DNA of 64,000 nucleotides from Candidatus Electrothrix aestuarii (GTDB lineage Bacteria; Desulfobacterota; Desulfobulbia; Desulfobulbales; Desulfobulbaceae): NCBI GenBank assembly GCA_032595685.2, contig CP159373.1, positions 3,981,821 to 4,045,820 of the forward strand, read 5' to 3'. Shown piece by piece: positions 1 to 7,159 of this stretch (position 1 is its first letter; each line of letters starts with the position of its first letter). The notes under the pieces were generated by a model. It saw only the letters and a program-made list of their open reading frames with translations, ran no database searches and was not told where the DNA came from. The position numbers and the translations under genes were made by a program.

Positions 1-1
1 G

Positions 2-574
2 GGTAATGAGATGGAGCAGTTGCATATTACTGCGGAGGAAAAAGAGACGGCCTTTCTTGCCTCACAGGATGCCCTGGGCTATGGACGGCATGATAGCATG
101 CAGGATATCGTCTTTGTGCCACCAAACAGCTTTGATCGGACGAAGACCCGAAGCTATGCCCAGATTATCGGCAGGATCAACCGTGTCCTGCACCAGCAGG
201 AACGCCCCTTTCTCCTGATCGGGCCGGGCCGCTGGGGCAGCGCTGATCATTGGCTGGGAATTCCCGTGCAATGGCGGGATATCTCCGGGGTTGGCGCTAT
301 TGTAGAGTTGCAGAACGAGGGCGTGCGAGCCGAGGCATCCCAGGGATCACATTTTTTCCAAAACATCACCTCCCTGGGTATTCCCTATCTTATGGTTAGA
401 GAAGAGGACAAGCATGACCGCATTGATTGGGATTGGCTGTTAGCGCAGCACAAAAAAAGTGAGCAAGGCGGGGTATGTCATGTTCGCTTGGAGCAGCCTT
501 TTACGGTCAAGGTGGACGGGAAGAGTAATGAGGCGGTGGGGTTTGTGCAGGATGGGGAAGCAGCAGAGAAGTAA
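2..574 (+). CDS. PEP/pyruvate-binding domain protein, C-terminal part (gene runs in from the left)
   Basis: The frame is open from the window edge, so the start lies outside; the Met at position 11 is probably internal. The visible 190 residues match the C-terminal end of the large PEP/pyruvate-binding (phosphoenolpyruvate synthase-like) proteins common in Desulfobacterota. Diagnostic stretches are L-L-I-G-P-G-R-W-G-S, W-L-G-I-P-V and S-Q-G-S-H-F-F-Q-N-I-T-S. The N-terminal ATP-grasp domain of the family would be upstream. Probable role is phosphotransfer between ATP and pyruvate/PEP or a related regulatory function; the substrate cannot be told from this piece. No gene follows closely, so it looks like the end of a transcription unit. 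Confidence 0.8.
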   Translation, partial: GNEMEQLHITAEEKETAFLASQDALGYGRHDSMQDIVFVPPNSFDRTKTRSYAQIIGRINRVLHQQERPFLLIGPGRWGSADHWLGIPVQWRDISGVGAIVELQNEGVRAEASQGSHFFQNITSLGIPYLMVREEDKHDRIDWDWLLAQHKKSEQGGVCHVRLEQPFTVKVDGKSNEAVGFVQDGEAAEK

Positions 575-680
575 AGCCGTTATGGTTTTCGCTGACAACC
601 TATAAAATATTAGCTTTATCCAGTACTCTTTAAAAAACAGAAAAAGTTAGCAAGTTAATCCAAGAAAGGAGCAAGACTTC

Positions 681-1019
681 ATGGCTGAGTTACCAGGAGG
701 ACTGCGCGTAGATGAAGGGAGGTATTTCGGCGAGCTGAATTCTCACCCTTCACATTTGCGAGATGAATCAAGGAAGTGGCTGATTGATAATGCCTTCATC
801 CCCCTGGGGATCATCCTGCGTCACAGGGGGATTGCTCTTCGCCCCTTGGGGATCATCCTACGTCACAGGGGGATTACTCTTCGCCCCTTGGGGATCATCC
901 TGCGTCACAAGGGGATTGCCTCGCGCCCCTTGGGGATTATCCTACACACAAGGGGATTACTCTTCGCCCCTTCAGGATCATCCTACGTCACAAGGGGAGA
1001 ACGTTGCGTACCTGGATGA
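681..1019 (+). CDS. Doubtful small ORF whose 3' two-thirds is a tandem repeat
   Basis: An ATG stands eight bases after a good AAAGGAG ribosome site (about 665-671), giving 112 codons. The first 38 residues are unremarkable. The rest is a 14-residue repeat of the L-G-I-I-L-R-H type, encoded by the 42-bp repeat at 800-997. A second frame (784-1353) is also open through the repeat, because 42 is divisible by three and each unit lacks stops. Openness is therefore weak evidence of coding. It could be a small repeat protein, a gene invaded by a minisatellite, or non-coding. No family recognised. Confidence 0.25.
   Translation: MAELPGGLRVDEGRYFGELNSHPSHLRDESRKWLIDNAFIPLGIILRHRGIALRPLGIILRHRGITLRPLGIILRHKGIASRPLGIILHTRGLLFAPSGSSYVTRGERCVPG
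800..997 (+). repeat. Tandem 42-bp repeat, about 4.7 copies
   Basis: Units begin at 800, 842, 884, 926 (41 bp) and 967 (partial) and start with CCCCTTGGGG. Each contains CCCCTTG near its start and CAAGGGG or CAGGGGG about 17 bases later, so each could fold into a hairpin. Units differ by only a few substitutions. There are no unique spacers, so this is a minisatellite and not a CRISPR array. Confidence 0.85.
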
Positions 1020-1020
1020 G

Positions 1021-1341
1021 CTATTTGCGGAACTTGCGCATCTTCTTGACCAGCTCGTCATCTTTGCCCAGGAGACCGGAAATCAGGTCGGCAAAGTCGG
1101 AGGCATCGCTATAGGCATCATCCAGCGTGCGGTTGGCCTCAACTGTGGCCTCTTTGGCCCTGGCAGCCGCTTCCTGCTGCTCAATTTCCGCTGTGTCGGC
1201 AGTGGTTTTCTTGGTCTTCAGCTCATCAACCCGTTCAGTGGGGTCATAGCCTTTGTCGGTCAACACCTCCTGATTTTCTTCAACAAGAGTGATGATCTGC
1301 GTAACAAAATCTCGTTTTTTAGCTTCTGTCAATTTGCTCAT
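1021..1341 (-). CDS. Small helical protein of unknown function
   Basis: 106 residues, Met-Ser-Lys start, rich in Lys, Glu, Ala and Asp and without membrane segment or Cys. The composition predicts an almost all-helical, possibly coiled-coil protein ending in a basic tail. I recall a family of about 105-residue bacterial proteins of this type (opening M-S-K-L-T-E-A-K-K-R-D-F-V, with a G-Y-D-P-T turn near residue 31 and L-L-G-K-D-D near the end), none with known function. The gene stands alone and faces the repeat array. That it is a gene is likely; no function is proposed. Confidence 0.65.
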   Translation of the reverse strand: MSKLTEAKKRDFVTQIITLVEENQEVLTDKGYDPTERVDELKTKKTTADTAEIEQQEAAARAKEATVEANRTLDDAYSDASDFADLISGLLGKDDELVKKMRKFRK

Positions 1342-1458
1342 GATGTTGTGTGAGGTTGAGGTTGTTGGTTAAGGGTGATTTCCGGAGATTCGAACACGCC
1401 GCCTGCTGCGCTTCCCTTCTCTCCGGTCCGAACCGGTTTGCTGCTTTGCCAGATATTC

Positions 1459-2572
1459 CTAAAGCTGCTTAGGCAGGAAATGAAAACTACCGCCCACCCG
1501 CTGCAAAATTTTACACCTCTGCATGGCCTCTAGCCAAGGCACAAGGCGTAGTGGCAGTTGTCCTTCCAAATGCAGGCAGAGACGGAGCAGATAATGCAGG
1601 AGTATCTCGTTGGTGCCAAGAAAAAGAAAATTGATGATTGCTGCTATAAACAGAAACATATAAAAGTACTGCATCGTGAAAAAAAGGCCAACAGCACCCC
1701 AGAGTTCTTCAGCCAAAAACATACCTTGCATAAAGATCGTTATCCCCGCAAGCAGGCCCAATAAACTGCTGTACAGAGCCTCTCTCAGTCGCTGTTGAAG
1801 CTGTGTAGTCTTACTGAGCGGAGCAGTAACAGTCTGTAAACCTGTAGCCAACCCTAGAGGCAAGCCGAGAGCTAGCATGAAAGTCGATACGAAAGCCAGC
1901 CATGAGTATAACCCAATCCCCTGCGCTTGAACCAGTCCAAGGACTAACCCTAAAGCTAGGCCGACTGCCAGCATGATAATCAGCAGGATCAGCAGCCAGC
2001 CAATGAAGTCCCTCCAGGCTTGACAGGAGGCTGGGAAACGGGACGAACGGAGAGGGTTAATCCTGATCTGCTCGTTCCCCATTATCAATATAAAGAGCAG
2101 GCAAATAATCAAGCCAAATACTGGCCCGCTTACCAACCAGAGCAACATCCCCCAAGCCAAACCGGACATAATTTTGACCGGCCATTTCCACAGCAGGCAG
2201 CCAGGCAGGCCTATAGACACTCCCACAGCCAGCGCGACAGCCGCCGCAGGAAACGGCGTTGTGAACAGCCCAACCATCACCCCGAAAGTCAAGCCGACTA
2301 CCAGCCCATAAAGCAACCCGAAACGCCAATAGCCCTTCAACATGGTCGGCTGGAGTTCATCTATCCGCAGCTCCATCTTCTGCTCCATTTGCATCCATCG
2401 TGCCAGACAGCGCAGCCAGTGCATGGACTTTTCCTTGGTGTATTTCCGGTCATGCGCATCCGGCTCCTGTTTCGGCTGAGGCGGTCTTTGTGCCAGACAG
2501 TCATTAAGATAGAGCCGCCAGAGTAGGTCTTCCCAAGTTTCTCCCTGCTGCAACTTCCAACCCTGGCGCAGC
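1459..2572 (-). pseudogene. C-terminal fragment of a NACHT/STAND-type membrane protein, cut by the IS66 element
   Basis: The frame continues upstream of the first possible start (TTG at 2553) right up to the IS end at 2572, reading V-T-L-R-Q-G-W-K-L-Q-Q, so the 5' part is missing. The remaining 370 residues hold a soluble stretch with W-L-R-C-L-A-R-W-M and L-R-I-D-E-L-Q-P-T-M-L, then about eight Gly/Leu-rich membrane segments and a hydrophilic tail. The L-A-R-x-M...E-x-L-Q-P motif just before a membrane domain is what I recall from the C-terminal half of cyanobacterial-type NACHT NTPases. By that reading the lost N-terminus held the NTPase. The family call is moderate; truncation by the IS is clear. 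The sequence beyond the other IS end is a different gene. Confidence 0.6.
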
Positions 2573-2591
2573 GTAACCGTTCAGACCCCTC
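2573..2591 (+). repeat. Left terminal inverted repeat of the IS66 element
   Basis: 19-bp end, paired with 4286-4304 on the opposite strand with two mismatches (positions 12 and 13). Confidence 0.85.
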
Positions 2592-2598
2592 TCATTTT

Positions 2599-4190
2599 TT
2601 ACGCAGCAAGAGGCAGAGGAGGTACATCCAGCCCCTGACGCCGAGCCGTGATAACCTCGGCGAGATATTTCCACGGACAGGCGTTGCGCTTCCTACACGT
2701 ATCAATCACGCTCGCAAGTATGGCAAACACATGACTACCTTGACCATTACGGGTACCGTGGCTTAATTTGCGCGCAATAACCCAATGACGTAACGCTTGC
2801 TCCGCCTCATTATTGGTCAGGGGCCACGTCGGATTCGACAACACATGAAAAATCGTGTCCCAGTCGTTGAGAAATTCTCTGGACAGCTCGCGTGTTTTTT
2901 TATGATCTGAATCGCGATATTTCATGCAGCATTCCTTAAATTCGGCCAGGAATTCTCTGTATATTGGCAAAAGGTCCGTGGGAGGCCCCTCGCGAGCCTT
3001 GTAAATTACATCCATCAACTCGGTGAGCACCGCATGGGCCTCGGTGCCGAATGTGCGGGGATCATCGCTCAGGCTCTGTTTCAAACCTTTTGTCTTGCGC
3101 AGTAAATGCGCCCAGCAGCGGAGCCTGTTGAGGAACTTACGATAGGCATTGTAGCCGTCGCTCATCAGCAATCCCTTAAAGGTTTGGCCGAGCACATAAT
3201 CAAGTACTTTTTGGCTGCGAAGGCCAATGATGTAAAAGGTGACTTTCAGCGAGGTAAAGACCCATAACCACTGTTTCTTGCCCCACTCCTTCCAGGATGT
3301 CTCATCCACGAACAGGATCAGTGATTCACGCACCTCCTCAAGAAACTCATCGCTAAGGGGAGAAGCGGCGCGGCCAGCTTCATGGATACATTGATTGATC
3401 GTACCGATGCCCAAATCCAATCGCAGCCAATCCTGCAGAAATTCCCGGATGCGGCGGCGAGAAAGGCGCATGCGCTTGGAGAGGCACACGATCAGAGCGG
3501 TCAATTTTGGGCCGACCATGTGCCATTGGCTTATTTCAACCCCCCAGTCTTCGTTTTTTCGAGACGATGGGGCATAAGCCGATTGACATGACCACAGCCG
3601 CCGCAAGTCGTGTCTCCGTAGATATGCTTGGTGTTGATCACCTCTATTCCCGGACCGGTGGCATCGCCCACCTCAATATCAACGACATAATGACCGGTGC
3701 GAGCGGTGAAGTCGCATGTTTCGTCCAGCTCAAGGTTACAAGCCGAGCAGGTGCCTGCTTTGTGAATGATGGTGTCGTGTACGGGAAGTTTTTGCGTTCG
3801 ACCATGCCCGGTGGCACCGGGTTGCTTGCCGGGTTTATTGCCCTTGGGGCGATCATCGGTATTTTCGGGGGAATCCTGCTGGTCGGACCTGTCCGCATTC
3901 TCATCATGCTCGGCGGACTCCTCGTCAGAATCGTCGAGTTCTATGTCCGTGGCTTCGACTTGCTCTTCATCCGGTTCCTCCTCGTCGGCTTGAGCGTCGG
4001 CATCAAACCGGGCCCAGGGGAAATTTGAGCTGGGAGGCATGGAGCTGTTTTCGGAATTTTGACCCAGCCGTTCGTGAAGTTCTTTGAGGTCATCAAGTGC
4101 GAGCAGGCACAGCTCCTTTGCACTCTTACCGGGCAAGGAGTCAATAAACTGCTTATCTATTTTTAGCAACTCTTCTCTGGATAGGTGCAT
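2599..4190 (-). pseudogene. tnpC: IS66-family transposase (TnpC), split by a -1 frame change
   Basis: Two overlapping frames. The first (4190 to 3531, 219 aa) has the IS66 N-terminal helix region, an acidic linker and the zinc-finger-like part (C-S-A-C...C-G-G-C-G-H). The second (3606 to 2599) has the catalytic domain: D in F-V-D-E-T-S-W, D in L-M-S-D-G-Y-N-A-Y, E in T-N-N-E-A-E-Q-A-L-R. They join by a -1 shift between residues R-L-E-K and K-N-E-D-W, over a run of six A (plus-strand T run 3554-3559) or six G (C run 3540-3545). The fused product would be about 530 aa, the normal TnpC size. It may be a disabling indel, slippage on the A-run, or a sequencing error. IS66 TnpC is not usually frameshift-expressed. 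Confidence 0.8.
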
Positions 4191-4285
4191 GCGAACTCAG
4201 AGCGTAGATAGATCTCGTAAAAAACGTTGTGACTGTTAAACTATCGTGATCCTCTTTTTTGTCCAGTTCTTTTTTTGTGTGGAAT

Positions 4286-4304
4286 GAGGGGAGTGAACGG
4301 TTAC
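4286..4304 (-). repeat. Right terminal inverted repeat of the IS66 element
   Basis: Partner of the left repeat at 2573-2591. The toxin fragment begins immediately outside it. Confidence 0.85.
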
Positions 4305-4397
4305 GTCAGGAGAGAATTTTTCCCCGATACCGGAGAGTGCTCCCCCGCCTTTGGGGAGCGAGATGATTTGGTCTGCGCTACTGGATTGAGTACTCAT
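4305..4397 (-). pseudogene. N-terminal remnant of a SpvB/TcB-like insecticidal toxin-complex gene
   Basis: Between an ATG at 4397 (with GGAG eight bases upstream) and the IS end lie 31 codons. They read M-S-T-Q-S-S-S-A-D-Q-I-I, then S-L-P-K-G-G-G-A-L-S-G-I-G-E-K-F-S-P-D. The S-L-P-K-G-G-G-A-x-x-G-I-G-E-K-F motif is the conserved opening of SpvB and Tc-toxin B subunits (TcaC/TcdB). The large remainder of such a gene is gone, replaced by the IS and then by an unrelated membrane-protein fragment. The frame runs some 20 codons into the IS before a stop. Not functional. Confidence 0.7.
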
Positions 4398-4868
4398 CTT
4401 TTATACTCCGTTGTTTTTTTTGTGAGGGCAACAGGCGTGGAGCAGCAGATGTCATCCAGGGAGGAGAAACAGGATGAACATCCTGTCCGGCTGATCAAGA
4501 CTCGGTACTGAAAAATTGACTATTTGTCAGATCGACATATAGTCAGCATCATAGTTTTGTGAGGAATGCCGGATTTAAAAAATATTTTCGGCGAAATATT
4601 TCGATGAGTCAAGAAGATTTATGAACAAGCGAAATTGAAACACATCGTTTACCAATAACATTCAACCCATGTCAATGGATGAGCAATGGATGTTGACAGT
4701 CCCGGCGTCTCAGATTACATTTCGGAACTGTTAACATTACCATGTAGAAAGAGAGCACGGGATTTGGCTCGGGATTCGGGGGCAGAACGGACAGATTTCC
4801 TGCCCAGGTCTGTCCTGTCCCTTTGCCTTGGCCTGTGAAACGACTAAACCTGAAACCAATAATAAACC
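4398..4868. other. Non-coding stretch with two small palindromes
   Basis: No convincing gene. It should contain the promoter of the toxin remnant, read leftwards. Visible symmetric sites are ACAGGATG-AA-CATCCTGT (4469-4486) and TGTCAA...TTGACA (4670-4675 and 4693-4698, 17 bases apart, enclosing two copies of CAATGGATG). Either could be an operator, but nothing ties them to a regulator. Confidence 0.4.
4469..4486. repeat. Perfect 8-bp palindrome arms with 2-bp centre
   Basis: ACAGGATG AA CATCCTGT. A possible operator or chance; it sits about 75 bp upstream of the toxin-remnant start (read on the minus strand). Confidence 0.4.
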
Positions 4869-5261
4869 ATGAATTCCATGAATGACGTATTTACCGATGA
4901 GGTCCTGCAGGAACTCTTTCCGCCCCAGCGTGCAGATGATTTTTTCGAAGCCCTGTTTGGCGATGCAAATGAAGGCGCTTATGATATCTCTCTCCGCTTT
5001 GAGGGACATGACGAGCAGCAGAACACCCTGCATTTCAATCTGGACCTGCATGAGCGACCAGGCCGTTGTCTGGCCTGCAACCTGACCAGTGGACTGCCTG
5101 AGGTTTTCTCCCGTCATAAGATAATTGATATTGAGGGATTGGTTACGGACGTGGAAAAGAAGCTGGATGGCAAGGCGAAATGTGAGACCTGGAAGCTGGG
5201 CAGAACCCAACAGCCACAGAAGAGCTTGCATAGCATCCCCCTGCAGATCGATCTGGGCTAA
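4869..5261 (+). CDS. Conserved hypothetical protein
   Basis: 130 residues, acidic, soluble. It begins with a helical region (T-D-E-V-L-Q-E-L-F-P...A-D-D-F-F-E-A-L-F-G-D-A), continues with a likely beta region (Y-D-I-S-L-R-F-E-G-H, L-H-F-N-L-D-L-H-E-R-P-G-R-C-L-A-C-N-L-T) and ends in a short basic tail. I recall similar short proteins in sulfate-reducing Desulfobacterota, some carrying a meaningless homeobox name; no function is known. Start may be Met1 or Met4 (4878). A strong terminator follows, so it is a single-gene unit. Confidence 0.65.
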   Translation: MNSMNDVFTDEVLQELFPPQRADDFFEALFGDANEGAYDISLRFEGHDEQQNTLHFNLDLHERPGRCLACNLTSGLPEVFSRHKIIDIEGLVTDVEKKLDGKAKCETWKLGRTQQPQKSLHSIPLQIDLG

Positions 5262-5301
5262 GCACTCTTTTTTCTACAAGCTCAGAATATGTCTCCATGA
5301 T

Positions 5302-5332
5302 GCCCGAGGGTTTGCCCTTGGGCTCTTTTTTT
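5302..5332 (+). terminator. Intrinsic terminator after the 130-aa gene
   Basis: Nine-base stem GCCCGAGGG / CCCTTGGGC (5302-5310 and 5315-5323, one G-T pair), loop TTTG, then C and seven T (5326-5332). Confidence 0.85.
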
Positions 5333-5362
5333 GCCGTTTCTATGCCCATCGTTAAAAAAAGT

Positions 5363-5450
5363 GGGCTATTTTCTTGTCGCCCCTTTGGGGCTGAGGGAAA
5401 ACATCGTCCCGCAGGGACTGCCGAGAATAGCCCGGCCTTTTAAGGCCGGG
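5363..5450. repeat. Nested palindromic (cloverleaf-like) intergenic element
   Basis: Outer arms GGGCTATT... (from 5363) and ...GAATAGCCC (5424-5433) enclose two smaller hairpins, GCCCC-TTT-GGGGC and GTCCC-GCA-GGGAC. A further palindrome CCGGCCTTTTAAGGCCGG follows (5432-5449). It resembles the REP-like structured repeats of many genomes. It lies in the leader of the KamA-type gene, so it could also act in the mRNA. Confidence 0.5.
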
Positions 5451-5489
5451 GCAGGAAACGGATTTCCTACAAATTTAAGATTTCACCCC

Positions 5490-6533
5490 ATGACAGCCTG
5501 GCAGGATCAACTGAAGCACGCCATCACCAGTCCGGAACACCTCGCGCAGACTCTCCAATGTAATCAAGGTGAAATAGCAGAGGTTGCAGCCCACTACCCT
5601 TTTCGTATTTCACCGTATTATCTTGAGTTGCTCCAAAAGGTCGGCAAACCACTCTGGCGCCAGGCTGTGCCGGATCTCCAGGAATTAGATGATCCCCAGG
5701 GCATGGTGGATCCGCTGGCTGAGGACACTTTAAGTGCTGCACCGAATCTGGTCCATAAATATCCTGATCGGGCACTCTTCCTCGTCAGCAGTCAATGCGC
5801 TATGTATTGTCGTTTCTGCACCCGCAAGCGCAAAGTGGGTAAGGCCTCCATGCGAATCACAGAGCAAACCATTGCTGCGGGCCTGGAATATCTGCGTAAG
5901 ACCCCGCAAATCCGTGAGGTCCTGATTTCCGGTGGTGATCCGCTGTTATTATCAGATCAGGCCCTGGAAAAAATCCTGTATCAATTACGGGATATTGAGC
6001 ATATCAAGGTCATTCGTATTGGCACCAGAACGCCCTGCACTTTGCCGATGCGGATTACACCGGAGCTGGTCAAGATGCTGAAAAAATATCATCCGCTCTA
6101 CATCAATACCCATTTCAATCATCCTGCTGAGATAACCCCAGAAGCGGAGCGAGCCTGTACCTTGCTGGCAGGTGCTGGCATCCCTCTGGGCTGCCAGACA
6201 GTTCTTCTCAAGGGAGTCAATGATTCCCTTCCTGTGATGCAGGAGTTGCTCTATAAATTACTGGAGGTTCGGGTTCGACCCTATTATTTGATGCAGGCGG
6301 ACTTAACAGAAGGGACTGCCCATTTTCGGACAGATATCAAGACTGGGATTGAAATTATGCGGGGACTGATCGGTACGGTCTCAGGTATGGCTGTGCCCAC
6401 CTATATTCTTGATGCCCCGGAAGGGAAAGGGAAAATCCCGCTGACCCCGGAATATATTATTTCGCATCAAGAGGATAGATTGGAGTTTCTCAATTACCAG
6501 GGTATTCCCTGTTCCTATCCTTTTACCCACTGA
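5490..6533 (+). CDS. KamA-family radical SAM enzyme (lysine 2,3-aminomutase / EpmB type)
   Basis: 347 residues from the ATG at 5490; the frame is open upstream only through the repeat element, so the shorter start is preferred. The radical SAM cluster motif is C-A-M-Y-C-R-F-C, followed by the family's R-K-R-K-V-G, then I-S-G-G-D-P-L-L-L for SAM binding. C-terminal features include Y-Y-L-M-Q-A-D and the L-D-A-P-E-G-K-G-K-I-P loop of PLP-dependent lysine aminomutases. Length is near EpmB (EF-P lysine aminomutase, about 340) and shorter than catabolic KamA (about 415). No EpmA or EF-P gene is nearby, so the choice between beta-lysine for EF-P and beta-lysine as osmolyte is open. It converges on the methyltransferase gene, overlapping 19 bp. 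Confidence 0.85.
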   Translation: MTAWQDQLKHAITSPEHLAQTLQCNQGEIAEVAAHYPFRISPYYLELLQKVGKPLWRQAVPDLQELDDPQGMVDPLAEDTLSAAPNLVHKYPDRALFLVSSQCAMYCRFCTRKRKVGKASMRITEQTIAAGLEYLRKTPQIREVLISGGDPLLLSDQALEKILYQLRDIEHIKVIRIGTRTPCTLPMRITPELVKMLKKYHPLYINTHFNHPAEITPEAERACTLLAGAGIPLGCQTVLLKGVNDSLPVMQELLYKLLEVRVRPYYLMQADLTEGTAHFRTDIKTGIEIMRGLIGTVSGMAVPTYILDAPEGKGKIPLTPEYIISHQEDRLEFLNYQGIPCSYPFTH

Positions 6534-7159
6534 AAAAGCCAGAGCGAGGGCACCATGACCTTCTCTGAAATGCGAAAGGTCTGTAACTCTCTAAACAACG
6601 TACTACCCAGCTCTTTCATCTCCTGGGAGGACCGGTAGAGGGCCTTGGAGGTCGTAAAACCAGTCAGCTTGAGGATAATGGCATCGTACAGACTATCTGT
6701 GCAGGCCTGGGTCAACAGCAATTGACCTCCTGGTTTCAACAGAGTAGCCAGCCTTTTCAGGGCTGCTTCTCCGTCTGAATAATAGGGAAAAGAGTGGCTA
6801 CAGACAATCAGGTCAAATAAGTCCTTATCCGGCAGAACCTCCATAACATCACTTTGGAAAAAAGCTGCTTGAGGGAATTTTTCCAAGGCCTTTTCCAGCA
6901 TGGCGCCAGAGGGGTCAATCCCAAGGTATTGAAGGCGTTCTTTACCCAAGGTCTGGACCAGATCACCATATAACTGCCCGGTGCCGCAACCCATGTCGAG
7001 GATATGGAATTTTCTTTCTTTTTCCTCTCCCCCGGTCTGCTTCGCATATTCAGCAATTTTTTGACAGACCAAGGCTCGTGTGGGCTGAAGTGAAACCCGT
7101 TGCAGCCAGAGGCGATCGTAAAATTTTGCCCAAAAATCCCAAATACCTTGCCGGTTCAT
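6515..7159 (-). CDS. Class I SAM-dependent methyltransferase
   Basis: 214 residues from an ATG whose last two bases are shared with the stop of the upstream radical SAM gene (ATGA), so translation is coupled; a TTG four codons earlier is less likely. Motif I is I-L-D-M-G-C-G-T-G-Q-L-Y, then the acidic G-I-D-P-S-G, and F-D-L-I-V-C-S-H-S. This is the UbiE/type-11 fold. The C-terminal part is less conserved and would hold the substrate site. With the adjacent B12-binding radical SAM gene it probably forms a two-step tailoring pair; substrate unknown. Confidence 0.8.
   Translation of the reverse strand: MNRQGIWDFWAKFYDRLWLQRVSLQPTRALVCQKIAEYAKQTGGEEKERKFHILDMGCGTGQLYGDLVQTLGKERLQYLGIDPSGAMLEKALEKFPQAAFFQSDVMEVLPDKDLFDLIVCSHSFPYYSDGEAALKRLATLLKPGGQLLLTQACTDSLYDAIILKLTGFTTSKALYRSSQEMKELGSTLFRELQTFRISEKVMVPSLWLFQWVKG

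Larger units (their letters stand above)
2573..4304 (-). mobile_element. IS66-family insertion sequence (tnpC only)
   Basis: Ends are defined by an imperfect 19-bp terminal inverted repeat. The left end is GTAACCGTTCAGACCCCTC (2573-2591); the right end (4286-4304) read on the minus strand is GTAACCGTTCACTCCCCTC, 17 of 19 identical. Total 1,732 bp. It carries a single transposase reading frame in two parts and no tnpA/tnpB helpers, as in the ISBst12-like group. IS66 elements normally duplicate 8 bp of target. The flanks here (GGCGCAGC left, GTCAGGAG right) do not match, which fits deletion or recombination after insertion. Confidence 0.85.

Noticed and set aside
800..997. CRISPR array
   Set aside because: Units are directly abutting without spacers.
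784..1353. 189-codon plus-strand frame over the repeat and the small helical gene
   Set aside because: Open only because the 42-bp repeat lacks stops in two frames; the second half is antisense to the better-supported minus-strand gene.
1380..1455. tRNA-like T-loop (ATTCGAA) and GC-rich stems
   Set aside because: No acceptor stem, anticodon arm or cloverleaf can be drawn on either strand.
3507..4028. 173-codon plus-strand frame
   Set aside because: Antisense to the acidic, repetitive part of the IS66 transposase, which leaves the other strand open by composition.
6270..6290. GGTTCGAC tRNA-like motif
   Set aside because: Inside the conserved coding part of the KamA-type gene.
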